A DNA stretch of 64,000 nucleotides from VAZQ01 sp963744275. Its GTDB lineage: Bacteria; Pseudomonadota; Alphaproteobacteria; Rhizobiales; Xanthobacteraceae. Shown one piece after another: positions 57,456-64,000 of this stretch; position 1 is the first letter of the stretch, and the number at the start of each line of letters is the position of its first letter. The stretch lies in contig CAVUSX010000029.1 of the NCBI GenBank assembly GCA_963744275.1, positions 434,001 through 498,000 on the forward strand, written 5' to 3'. Under the pieces are notes generated by a model. It was not told the DNA's origin. It was given only the letters and a program-made list of their open reading frames with translations, and searched no databases. The translations under genes were made by a program, and so were the position numbers.

Positions 57456-57526
57456 GTAGCCCGCATGGAGCGAAGCGCAATGCCGGAAAGGCGGTCCCGG
57501 ATTGCGCTGCGCTCCGTCCGGGCTAC
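57456..57526. repeat. Palindromic element, family R4, overlapping the mutS stop
   Basis: GTAGCCCGCATGGAGCGAAG... at 57456-57486 is inversely repeated, imperfectly, at 57497-57526 (GGATTGCGCTGCGCTCCGTC...). On the minus strand the mutS stop TAG (57523-57525) lies inside the terminal GTAGC of the element, so the repeat supplies the stop codon. Confidence 0.8.
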
Positions 57527-60249
57527 GAAGCCTTGCCCGCCTTCGCCTTCAGCGCATAAAGCGCTTCGAGCGCTTCGCGCGGCGACATCTCGTCGGGATG
57601 CAGCGCCCCCAATGCAGCGATGACGGCGGCGAGCGCCGCATCCGGCGCGGAGGCGGCCGTTGGCCGCGGCGCGGCCGCGAACAGCGGCAGGTCCTCGAAG
57701 CCGCGGGGCGCCGCGCGATCCACCGCCTCGAGCTTGGCCAGCACCAGCTTCGCCCGCTCGATCACCGCGCGCGGCAGGCCGGCGAGCTTGGCGACCTGGA
57801 TGCCGTAGCTGCGGTCGGCCGCGCCCGGCACCACCTCGTGCAGGAACACGACCTCGCCCTCCCATTCCTTCACCCGCACCGTGGCGTTGAACAGCCGCGG
57901 CAGCGCGGCCGCGAGCTGGGTCAGCTCGTGGAAATGGGTCGCGAACAAAGCGCGGCAGCGATTGCTCTCGTGCAAATGCTCGATGGTGGCCCAGGCGATC
58001 GAGAGGCCGTCGAAGGTCGCGGTGCCGCGGCCGATCTCGTCCAGGATCACGAGCGAGCGCTCGCCCGCCTGATTGAGGATCGCGGCGGTCTCCACCATCT
58101 CCACCATGAAGGTGGAGCGGCCGCGCGCCAGATCGTCGGCCGCGCCCACGCGCGAGAACAGCCGGTCGACCGCCCCGATCTTGGCGCGGCGCGCCGGCAC
58201 GAAGCTGCCCATCTGGGCCAGGATCGCGATCAAGGCGTTCTGGCGCAGGAAGGTCGACTTGCCGCCCATATTGGGTCCGGTGAGGAGCCAGATGCGCCCG
58301 GCGGCGGCGCCCGCGGGCGGGGAGAGATCGCAATCATTGGCGACGAACGGGCCGCCGTCGGCCAGCAGTGCTTGCTCCACCACCGGATGGCGGCCGCCTT
58401 CGATGATGAAATCGAGCGAGCCGTCGGTTTCCGGCCGCACATAGCCGCGCTCGGCCGCGAGCTCGGCCAAGGCCGCCGCCACGTCGAGGCTTGCGAGCGC
58501 CGCCGCAGCAGCCGTGACGGCGGCTTGCGCGCCCGTCACCAGCGCGGTCAGCCGCTCGAAGCTCTTGAGCTCGATCGCGAGTGCGCGCTCGGCGGCGCTG
58601 GCGATCTTGACCTCGAGCTCGCCCAGCTCCGTGGTGGTGAAGCGCACCTGGCCGGCCAGCGTCTGGCGATGGATGAAGATCGCGTTCAAGGGCGGGCGCA
58701 GGAACTTGTCGCCGTTCTGCGCCGTCGCCTCCACGAAATAGCCGAGCACGTTGTTGTGGCGGATCTTGAGCGAGCGCACGCCGCTCTCCTCGGCGTAGCG
58801 CGCCTGCAGGGCCGCGATCACCCGGCGCGATTCGTCGCGCAGCGCCCGCGCCTCGTCGAGCGCCGGCTCGTAGCCCTCGCGCAGGAAGCCGCCGTCGCGC
58901 CGGATGAGCGGCAGCTCGTCGGCGAGCGCGCGGCCAAGCTCCGCCGCAATGGCCGGATCGGGCTCTGCCAGGGCGGCAGCCGCTTGCGCGATCTCGGCCG
59001 GAAGCTCGGGCATCTGCGCCAGCGCGCCGGCGAGGCTCGCCGCCGCCGCGATCCCGTCTCGGATGGCGGCGAGGTCGCGCGGGCCGCCGCGGCCGACCAC
59101 GAGGCGGGCGAGCGCCCGCGCCAGGTCGGGCGCCGCCCTGAGCTGCGCACGGGTCGTGCCGCGCATGCCCGCATCGGCAAGGAAAAAGGCGACCGCGTCA
59201 TGCCGGCGTCCGATCGCGGCCGGGTCGGTGAGCGGCGCGGCCAGACGCTGCGCCAACAGGCGCGAGCCCGGCGGCGTCACGGTGCGGTCGATGGCCCCCA
59301 GGAGCGATCCGCGCCGATCGCCCGAGAGCGCGCGCGTGAGCTCGAGATTGACCCGCGTGGCCTGGTCGATGGCGAGCGTCGCCCCCTCCGGCTCGCGCAT
59401 CGGCACCGACAACGGTGGGCGGCGGCCGAGCTGGGTGCGTTCCACATAGGAGATGCAGGCGGCCGCCGCCGTCAGCTCGAGCCGGCTCAGCGTCCCGAAC
59501 GCCTGCGTGGTCGAGACCGCGAAATAATTGGCGAGCCTGCGCTCCGCGGTCGCGCCGTCGAACACGTCGCGCGGCAGCGGCGTCACCGCCGGCAGCGCCC
59601 GCAGAAAAGGCGCGAGCTCGGCATCCCCGTAGAGCGCGTCCGACACGATGATCTCGCCCGGCTCGAGCCGCGCGATCTCGGCCGCGAGCCCCAGCCGGTC
59701 GCATTCGGCGATGCGGAACTCGCCGGTCGAGATGTCGATCCAGGAGATCGCGAAGCGGCTCTCCGCCTCGCCCGAGGCGCGCGCCCGCGCGATCGCCAGG
59801 AGATAATTGTTCTCGCGCGCCTCGAGCAGCGTGTCCTCGGTCAAGGTGCCGGGCGTGACCAGGCGCACCACGTCGCGCCGCACCACGCTCTTGTTGCCGC
59901 GCTTCTTGGCCTCGGAGGGGTCCTCGGTCTGCTCGCAGACCGCGACCCGGTGGCCGCGCGCGATCAGCCGGTGCAGATATTCGTCCGACCGCTCGATCGG
60001 CACCCCGCACATCGGGATGTCGCGGCCCAGATGCTTGCCGCGCTTGGTCAGCACGATGCCGAGCGCCCGCGAGGCGATCTCGGCATCCTCGAAGAACAGC
60101 TCGTAGAAATCGCCCATCCGGTAGAACAAGAGGCAGCCCGGATGCGCCGCCTTGATCTCGGTATATTGCTCCATCATCGGCGTAATGCGCGCGCCCGCCT
60201 CGGCGGAATCGGCCGGTTCGGGCGGTGGTGCGGGGAGGGCGATGTCCAT
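57523..60249 (-). CDS. mutS: DNA mismatch repair protein MutS
   Basis: 908 residues, ATG 60249, unbroken. The mismatch-binding motif is in CLLFYRMGDFYELFFEDAEI (FYE), then IPMCGVPIERSDEYLHRLIA; the core domains follow, and the ATPase has LTGPNMGGKSTFLRQNALIA (Walker A), FSRVGAADDLARGRSTFMVE, LVILDEIGRGTATFDGLSIA (Walker B) and ALFATHFHELTQLA. The C-terminal helix-loop region for tetramer formation reads HPDEMSPREALEALYALKAK. It recognises base mismatches and starts repair with MutL. The stop codon is contributed by the R4 repeat. Confidence 0.96.
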   Translation of the reverse strand: MDIALPAPPPEPADSAEAGARITPMMEQYTEIKAAHPGCLLFYRMGDFYELFFEDAEIASRALGIVLTKRGKHLGRDIPMCGVPIERSDEYLHRLIARGHRVAVCEQTEDPSEAKKRGNKSVVRRDVVRLVTPGTLTEDTLLEARENNYLLAIARARASGEAESRFAISWIDISTGEFRIAECDRLGLAAEIARLEPGEIIVSDALYGDAELAPFLRALPAVTPLPRDVFDGATAERRLANYFAVSTTQAFGTLSRLELTAAAACISYVERTQLGRRPPLSVPMREPEGATLAIDQATRVNLELTRALSGDRRGSLLGAIDRTVTPPGSRLLAQRLAAPLTDPAAIGRRHDAVAFFLADAGMRGTTRAQLRAAPDLARALARLVVGRGGPRDLAAIRDGIAAAASLAGALAQMPELPAEIAQAAAALAEPDPAIAAELGRALADELPLIRRDGGFLREGYEPALDEARALRDESRRVIAALQARYAEESGVRSLKIRHNNVLGYFVEATAQNGDKFLRPPLNAIFIHRQTLAGQVRFTTTELGELEVKIASAAERALAIELKSFERLTALVTGAQAAVTAAAAALASLDVAAALAELAAERGYVRPETDGSLDFIIEGGRHPVVEQALLADGGPFVANDCDLSPPAGAAAGRIWLLTGPNMGGKSTFLRQNALIAILAQMGSFVPARRAKIGAVDRLFSRVGAADDLARGRSTFMVEMVETAAILNQAGERSLVILDEIGRGTATFDGLSIAWATIEHLHESNRCRALFATHFHELTQLAAALPRLFNATVRVKEWEGEVVFLHEVVPGAADRSYGIQVAKLAGLPRAVIERAKLVLAKLEAVDRAAPRGFEDLPLFAAAPRPTAASAPDAALAAVIAALGALHPDEMSPREALEALYALKAKAGKAS

Positions 60250-60334
60250 GGCCGGGGAGGCTAGCAGATGCGGCGGGCGGATTCATGCGCGGGGAACGAA
60301 TAGCCCACAGCGGAGGCAGATTGCCGGCGAGGCC

Positions 60335-60449
60335 GTAGGATGGGTTGAGCTCTTGCGAAACCCATCGTAACGACGATGCCGCGATCAACCGCAGCGACGA
60401 GTGGCTAACAACGCAGTGATGGGTTTCGCAAATGCTCAACCCATCCTAC
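60335..60449. repeat. 115-bp palindromic element, family R1, copy 2
   Basis: The 32-base left arm (60335-60366, GTAGGATGGGTTGAGCTC start) is the same sequence as in copy 1 at 4613; the right arm at 60418-60449 pairs with it except for the AT/TC step. The centre is 51 bases instead of 10 and unrelated to copy 1. It lies in the 521-base gap between mutS and the amidohydrolase gene, which holds this and an R2 element and no supported gene. Confidence 0.9.
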
Positions 60450-60528
60450 CGGCGCGCTTGACATGAGCACGCAAATCAGTGGATTCCAGAAATTGAAACT
60501 GGCGCAGTGTGCCTCGATCTCGGACGCC

Positions 60529-60637
60529 GTAGGGCGCAATCGCTTTATTGCGCCGCTCGGCGGAGCCGTTCACGCCTGATCTCAAAGGTACGGGGCGTGG
60601 CGCGGCCGGTCGGCGCAATAAAGCGATTGCGCCCTAC
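60529..60637. repeat. 109-bp palindromic element, family R2, copy 3
   Basis: 26-base perfect terminal inverted repeats at 60529-60554 and 60612-60637 with the same sequence as copies at 29255 and 41612. The interior begins GCTCGGCGGA, close to the GCTTGGCGAG of the other copies, and then diverges. Confidence 0.92.
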
Positions 60638-60770
60638 AATCGCAGCCCCGCCGAGCGTTGCATGGCTCCGAGGCCGAAGTAACGTCGATCCATTGTTCTC
60701 TGATTGTATTTTCAATGCGCGGCGCTTCGCAGCCATGCATTTTTGTTTGGTCTGCTCCGACACTGCCCGC

Positions 60771-61793
60771 CTACTTCACCAGCTTTACACCCGTGATCAG
60801 TTCGAGGTTCTTGTAGTCCATGGCCTCGCGCTGCGCCTTCGGCAGGTTGAGCGAGTCGAGGATCTCCAAGGTCAGCCGCGGATACATCGTCCCGCCTTCC
60901 GGATCGAACGGGCAGTCGGACGCGAAGATGACTTTGTCGTGCGGGAAGAACTCGAGCCCGCATTTGGTCGCCGGCACGCCGCCGAATACGGCAGTGTCGG
61001 CGTAGAAATCCTGCTTGAAATAGTCGAGCGGGCGTTTCTTCAGGCTCTTGCGCAGCGCCACATAGTCTTCATCCGTGGTGCGCGAGCCGAGCACGTCCCA
61101 GCCCGGCCCGAGGCGGCCCTCCAGCATCGGGACGATGCCGCCGAAATGGTGGACGATGAGCTTCAGGTTCGGATGATTGTCGATGATCTTCGACATGACC
61201 AGACGCGCCATCGCGCAGCCGGTCTCGTAGGACCAGCCCAGAGCCCACCAGATTTCGTAGAGCGATTTGCTCTCGGTCAGCGGATAGTCGGGCGTCTCGG
61301 CGCCCCGCGCCGGGTGAATCCAGACCGGCTTGCCGAGCTCGTTCATCTTGGCCCAGAACGGCGCGAATTCCGGCCGGTCGATCGGCTTGCCGGCCACATT
61401 GGTGTAGATCTGGACGCCGAGCGCGCCGAGCTGCTTGATGGCGCGCTCCGCCTCGCCCGCGCCCGCATCGGGCGCCGCCAGCGATACCTGCGCCACAAAG
61501 CCCGGAAAGTGATCGCGGTTGGCGGCGCACAGTTCCGCGAACCCGTCGTTGACCATTCTGGCGAGCTCGTCGACAGTGCCGAGACTGGCCAGCGCCTCCA
61601 ACGGCGGCTGCGGGTAGGAGAGAATTTGCGCGTAGTCGCGATGCTGATCCACGATCTTCTTGCGGTAATCGAGATCGTAGAGCGCCGGAAGTGCGCGCAC
61701 CCGCTTGCCCATATCCTTGTGGTCGCCGGCCTTCTCCAGCATGCGGTCGAAGAATTTCTTGGGAAAGAAGTGCGTGTACGCGTCGATACGCAT
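60771..61793 (-). CDS. Amidohydrolase family protein (ACMSD/gamma-resorcylate decarboxylase-like)
   Basis: 340 residues, ATG 61793. It starts MRIDAYTHFFPKKFFDRMLE (metal-binding THF in place of the usual HxH), then VQIYTNVAGKPIDRPEFAPF, KPVWIHPARG (His ligand), LKLIVHHFGGIVPMLEGRLG, and KVIFASDCPFDPEGG with the catalytic Asp. This is the TIM-barrel order of ACMSD-type decarboxylases and hydratases acting on aromatic or dicarboxylic intermediates. The first motif reads YTHFF, keeping only one of the usual two histidines, which is seen in some members. Substrate unknown. Confidence 0.85.
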   Translation of the reverse strand: MRIDAYTHFFPKKFFDRMLEKAGDHKDMGKRVRALPALYDLDYRKKIVDQHRDYAQILSYPQPPLEALASLGTVDELARMVNDGFAELCAANRDHFPGFVAQVSLAAPDAGAGEAERAIKQLGALGVQIYTNVAGKPIDRPEFAPFWAKMNELGKPVWIHPARGAETPDYPLTESKSLYEIWWALGWSYETGCAMARLVMSKIIDNHPNLKLIVHHFGGIVPMLEGRLGPGWDVLGSRTTDEDYVALRKSLKKRPLDYFKQDFYADTAVFGGVPATKCGLEFFPHDKVIFASDCPFDPEGGTMYPRLTLEILDSLNLPKAQREAMDYKNLELITGVKLVK

Positions 61794-61999
61794 GGGCGTT
61801 CCTCCGGTTATTTGTTTGCAGGCTTCGTTGCGGGCCCCGTAGCGGCGGTATGAGCCGAATGGGTCTTTTAAGGATCGGGCGTATCGATCGGCGGAAAGGA
61901 AGGGCGGGCGACCGTCCCGCCGCAACGGGCCATGCGAGACGGAAAGTAGTTAGCGCGTCGGCCGCGGGCTGTCCATCGCGCCATCGCGCCGCGGTTGCA

Positions 62000-62422
62000 T
62001 CAGGCCGCCGTGAGACGTGCAACGAGTTGCAGCGGGATCGGCTGCGCCCTGAAGCCGCCCGGCCGCGCCGGATCGTGCACCGCCCACACCCGCGTCTCGA
62101 AGCTCTCGATCGCGAGCGTGCCGTCCCGGGAGAGCCGGTGCGTGATGTCGAAGCTCGAGCGGCGCACGGCCGTGAGGCTGGTCTCGATCAGCACGTCGTC
62201 GCCGAACCGGCTCGGCAAGAGGAAGCGCGCGCGCGTCTCGACCAGCGGATAGCCGGCGAACCCATGGGTTTCCTGCAGCTGATGCTTGCTCATGCCCAGC
62301 GTGCGCTCGATCATGAGGGTGGTCGAGTGATCGAACATGGCGAAATAGCGCGGATAGAACACGATGCCGGCAGGGTCGCAGTCGCCCCATTCGATGCGCA
62401 CCGTGCGTGCATTGCTCGCCAT
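62000..62422 (-). CDS. Acyl-CoA thioesterase, 4HBT/YbgC-like hot-dog fold
   Basis: 140 residues, ATG 62422. RTVRIEWGDCDPAGIVFYPR holds the catalytic DPAG motif, followed by YFAMFDHSTTLMIERTLGM, FAGYPLVETRARFLLPSRFG and SFDITHRLSRDGTLAIESFE. The family hydrolyses acyl- or aroyl-CoA (4-hydroxybenzoyl-CoA thioesterase, YbgC). It is divergent from the CoA-transferase gene (102 bases between starts), suggesting a shared CoA-ester catabolic pathway. The 206 bases between it and the amidohydrolase start hold nothing recognisable. Confidence 0.87.
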   Translation of the reverse strand: MASNARTVRIEWGDCDPAGIVFYPRYFAMFDHSTTLMIERTLGMSKHQLQETHGFAGYPLVETRARFLLPSRFGDDVLIETSLTAVRRSSFDITHRLSRDGTLAIESFETRVWAVHDPARPGGFRAQPIPLQLVARLTAA

Positions 62423-62524
62423 CGCGATTTCAGCCCCGCGGCCGCGCCATTTGACCGCACCCGGCATGACCCGTAAATAATTATCGCGAGCGAGGAAACA
62501 GATATCTCGAGAGGGGCGTCCGCC

Positions 62525-64000
62525 ATGTCGCGTTTTCTGTCGCTCGCCGATGCGGTGGCGCAGACCATCCAGGACGGCGACACGGTCGCCATGGAGGGGT
62601 TCACCCATCTGATCCCCTACGCGGCCGGCCACGAGATCATCCGCCAGCGCAAGCGGCGCCTCACCCTCATCCGCATGACGCCCGACCTGATCTACGACCA
62701 GCTGATCGGCATGGGCTGCGTCGAGCGGCTGGTGTTTTCCTGGGGCGGCAATCCGGGCGTCGGCTCGCTGTTTCGCCTGCGCGACGCGGTCGAGAACGGC
62801 TGGCCCAACCCGATCGCGCTCGAGGAGCACTCCCACGCCGCCATGGCCAATGCCTACGAGGCCGGCGCCGCCGGGCTGCCGTGCGCGATTTTTCGCGGCT
62901 ATGTCGGGGTCGACCTGCCCAAGGTGAATCCCAGGATCAAGCGCATCACCTGTCCGTTCACCGGCGAGGAGCTCGCCGCCGTGCCGGCGCATCGCCCCGA
63001 CGTCGCTGTCATTCATGCGCTGCGCGCCGACCGCGCCGGCAACGTGCTCCTGGAAGGCATCGTGGGGGTGCAGAAGGAGGCGGTGCTGGCCGCCAAGCGC
63101 TCGATCGTGACGGTCGAGGAAGTCGTGGAGGATTTCGGCCCCCGCAACCTCAATGCGGTGATCCTGCCGAGCTGGACCGTGGGGGCCATTGCGGTGGTGC
63201 CGGGCGGCGCCTATCCGTCCTATGCGCAAGGCTACTACGCACGCGACAATGCCTTCTACATCGCCTGGGAGCCGATCGCGCGCGACCGCGACGGTTTTCT
63301 GCTCTGGATGAAGCAGAACGTGCTCGACCGCGGCCCCGAGGTCTTCGCCCAGCCATGCCCGCCGCCGCCGCGCCGCGGTCGGCTGAAACGCGCTCTTTTG
63401 GAAACCCCGATGCCGGAAACCTATCAGCGCAACGAGATGATGACGATCGCGGCGGCGCGGGCGTTGCGCGACCACGATGTCTGCTTCGTCGGCATCGGGT
63501 TGCCGTCGGCCGCCGCCAATCTGGCGCGGCTGACGCATGCACCCGGTCTCACGCTCGTCTACGAGTCGGGCCCGCTCGGCGCCAAGCCCGACGTGCTGCC
63601 GCTCTCGATCGGGGACGGCGAGTTGTGCGAGACCGCGCTCACCACCGTCTCGGTGCCGGAAATGTTCCGCTACTGGCTGCAGGGCGGCCGCATGACGGTC
63701 GGCTTCCTGGGCGGCGCCCAGATCGACCGCTTCGCCAATCTCAACACCACCGTGATCGGTCCCTATGACAAGCCGCGCGCGCGCCTGCCGGGCGGCGGCG
63801 GCGCGCCCGAGATCGGCACCTGCTGCGGCGAGATTTTCATCATCATGAGCCAGTCGAAGCGAAACTTCGTCGGCAAGCTCGACTTCATCACCTCCATGGG
63901 GCATGGCGAGGGCGGCGAGCACCGGGCCCGGCTCGGCTTGAGGACCAAGGGCCCGACCAAGCTCATCACCGATCTCTGCGTCCTCGAGCCGGATGCGCTG
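62525..64000 (+). CDS. CoA-transferase, glutaconate/3-oxoacid type, subunits A and B in one reading frame, 3' end outside window
   Basis: The frame is open from ATG 62525 to the right edge (492 codons). Residues 1 to about 275 are an A subunit: VAMEGFTHLIPYAAGHEIIR, RMTPDLIYDQLIGMGCVERL, FSWGGNPGVGSL, LEEHSHAAMANAYEAGAAGL and VEEVVEDFGPRNLNAVILPS. After a Pro/Arg linker, ATG 63413 would start a separate B subunit (MPETYQRNEMMTIAAARALR), with VYESGPLGAKPDVLPLSIGD carrying the presumed catalytic Glu in ESG and RLPGGGGAPEIGTCCGEIFI. Normally A and B are two genes; here no stop separates them. Either a genuine fusion or one indel hiding the A stop (TGA at 63384 in the next frame). It moves CoA between acids. 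Confidence 0.85.
   Translation, partial: MSRFLSLADAVAQTIQDGDTVAMEGFTHLIPYAAGHEIIRQRKRRLTLIRMTPDLIYDQLIGMGCVERLVFSWGGNPGVGSLFRLRDAVENGWPNPIALEEHSHAAMANAYEAGAAGLPCAIFRGYVGVDLPKVNPRIKRITCPFTGEELAAVPAHRPDVAVIHALRADRAGNVLLEGIVGVQKEAVLAAKRSIVTVEEVVEDFGPRNLNAVILPSWTVGAIAVVPGGAYPSYAQGYYARDNAFYIAWEPIARDRDGFLLWMKQNVLDRGPEVFAQPCPPPPRRGRLKRALLETPMPETYQRNEMMTIAAARALRDHDVCFVGIGLPSAAANLARLTHAPGLTLVYESGPLGAKPDVLPLSIGDGELCETALTTVSVPEMFRYWLQGGRMTVGFLGGAQIDRFANLNTTVIGPYDKPRARLPGGGGAPEIGTCCGEIFIIMSQSKRNFVGKLDFITSMGHGEGGEHRARLGLRTKGPTKLITDLCVLEPDAL

Noticed and set aside
57502..60264. Open frame of about 920 codons on the plus strand opposite mutS
   Set aside because: It mirrors mutS codons in a GC-rich gene and is full of Arg/Ala/Gly/Glu low-complexity sequence; mutS is unambiguous.
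1..64000. tRNA, rRNA, CRISPR arrays, integrases, transposases, phage genes
   Set aside because: None was recognised on either strand; the palindromic elements lack any coding capacity and are too few and too scattered to form a CRISPR array.

Overview
The window is high-GC (roughly two thirds G+C by eye) chromosomal DNA of an alphaproteobacterium, most likely Hyphomicrobiales close to the Bradyrhizobium/Xanthobacteraceae group. This rests on gene content (ActS/ActR-type redox two-component pair, intracellular PhaZ, GlnD, fused indolepyruvate ferredoxin oxidoreductase, many orphan uptake binding proteins, cobalt-type nitrile hydratase) and on several families of short intergenic palindromes typical of that group. 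No rRNA, tRNA, CRISPR array, prophage or IS transposase was seen.

Layout. 0-2.3 kb: minus-strand operon of a GlcG/HbpS-like protein, a Tat-exported MmgE/PrpD protein and a DapA-like aldolase that runs off the left edge. 2.5-9.6 kb: M3 peptidase, gamma-glutamyltransferase-like protein, DUF1007 plus NicO metal transporter, and an FAD monooxygenase. 9.6-11.3 kb: cobalt-type nitrile hydratase operon (alpha, beta, accessory). 11.6-18 kb: DODA-type dioxygenase, two tandem spermidine-synthase-like proteins, a secreted unknown, a Rossmann/TIR-like protein with a helical C-terminus, and an MFS exporter. 18.2-25.5 kb: PEP-mutase/isocitrate-lyase-type lyase diverging from an aconitase-PrpD-ornithine cyclodeaminase-Bug operon. 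25.7-33.8 kb: indolepyruvate oxidoreductase, ferrochelatase, KdsD and an outer-membrane barrel. 34.0-35.0 kb: a low-GC two-gene cassette (small basic protein plus TIR/deoxyribosyltransferase-like protein), the best candidate for an undescribed system. 35-51 kb: housekeeping and envelope genes (galU, lytic transglycosylase, SGNH protein, actR/actS, ABC exporter, phaZ, DUF45 protease, PBP1A, glnD). 51.5-56.4 kb: sulfonate/nitrate-type ABC importer genes with two binding proteins and an OsmC protein. 56.4-64 kb: MBL hydrolase, mutS, ACMSD-like amidohydrolase, thioesterase and a CoA-transferase (A and B parts in one frame) that runs off the right edge.

Quality of the sequence. Fifteen genes between 2.5 and 41.5 kb need about 31 single-base frame changes (22 like an inserted base, 9 like a deleted base) to read through, while the following 22.9 kb needs none. 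I read these mainly as assembly indels and give each such gene as one feature spanning all its pieces.

Themes. The nitrile hydratase alpha subunit and the nearby NicO transporter both carry histidine-rich segments, suggesting linked cobalt/nickel handling. The 18-25.5 kb block looks like a module for breakdown of a branched or tri-carboxylic acid. Two unlinked proteins (15.0 and 34.4 kb) share a DxS...N...ELG core typical of TIR/nucleoside-deoxyribosyltransferase-like folds used in prokaryotic conflict systems.
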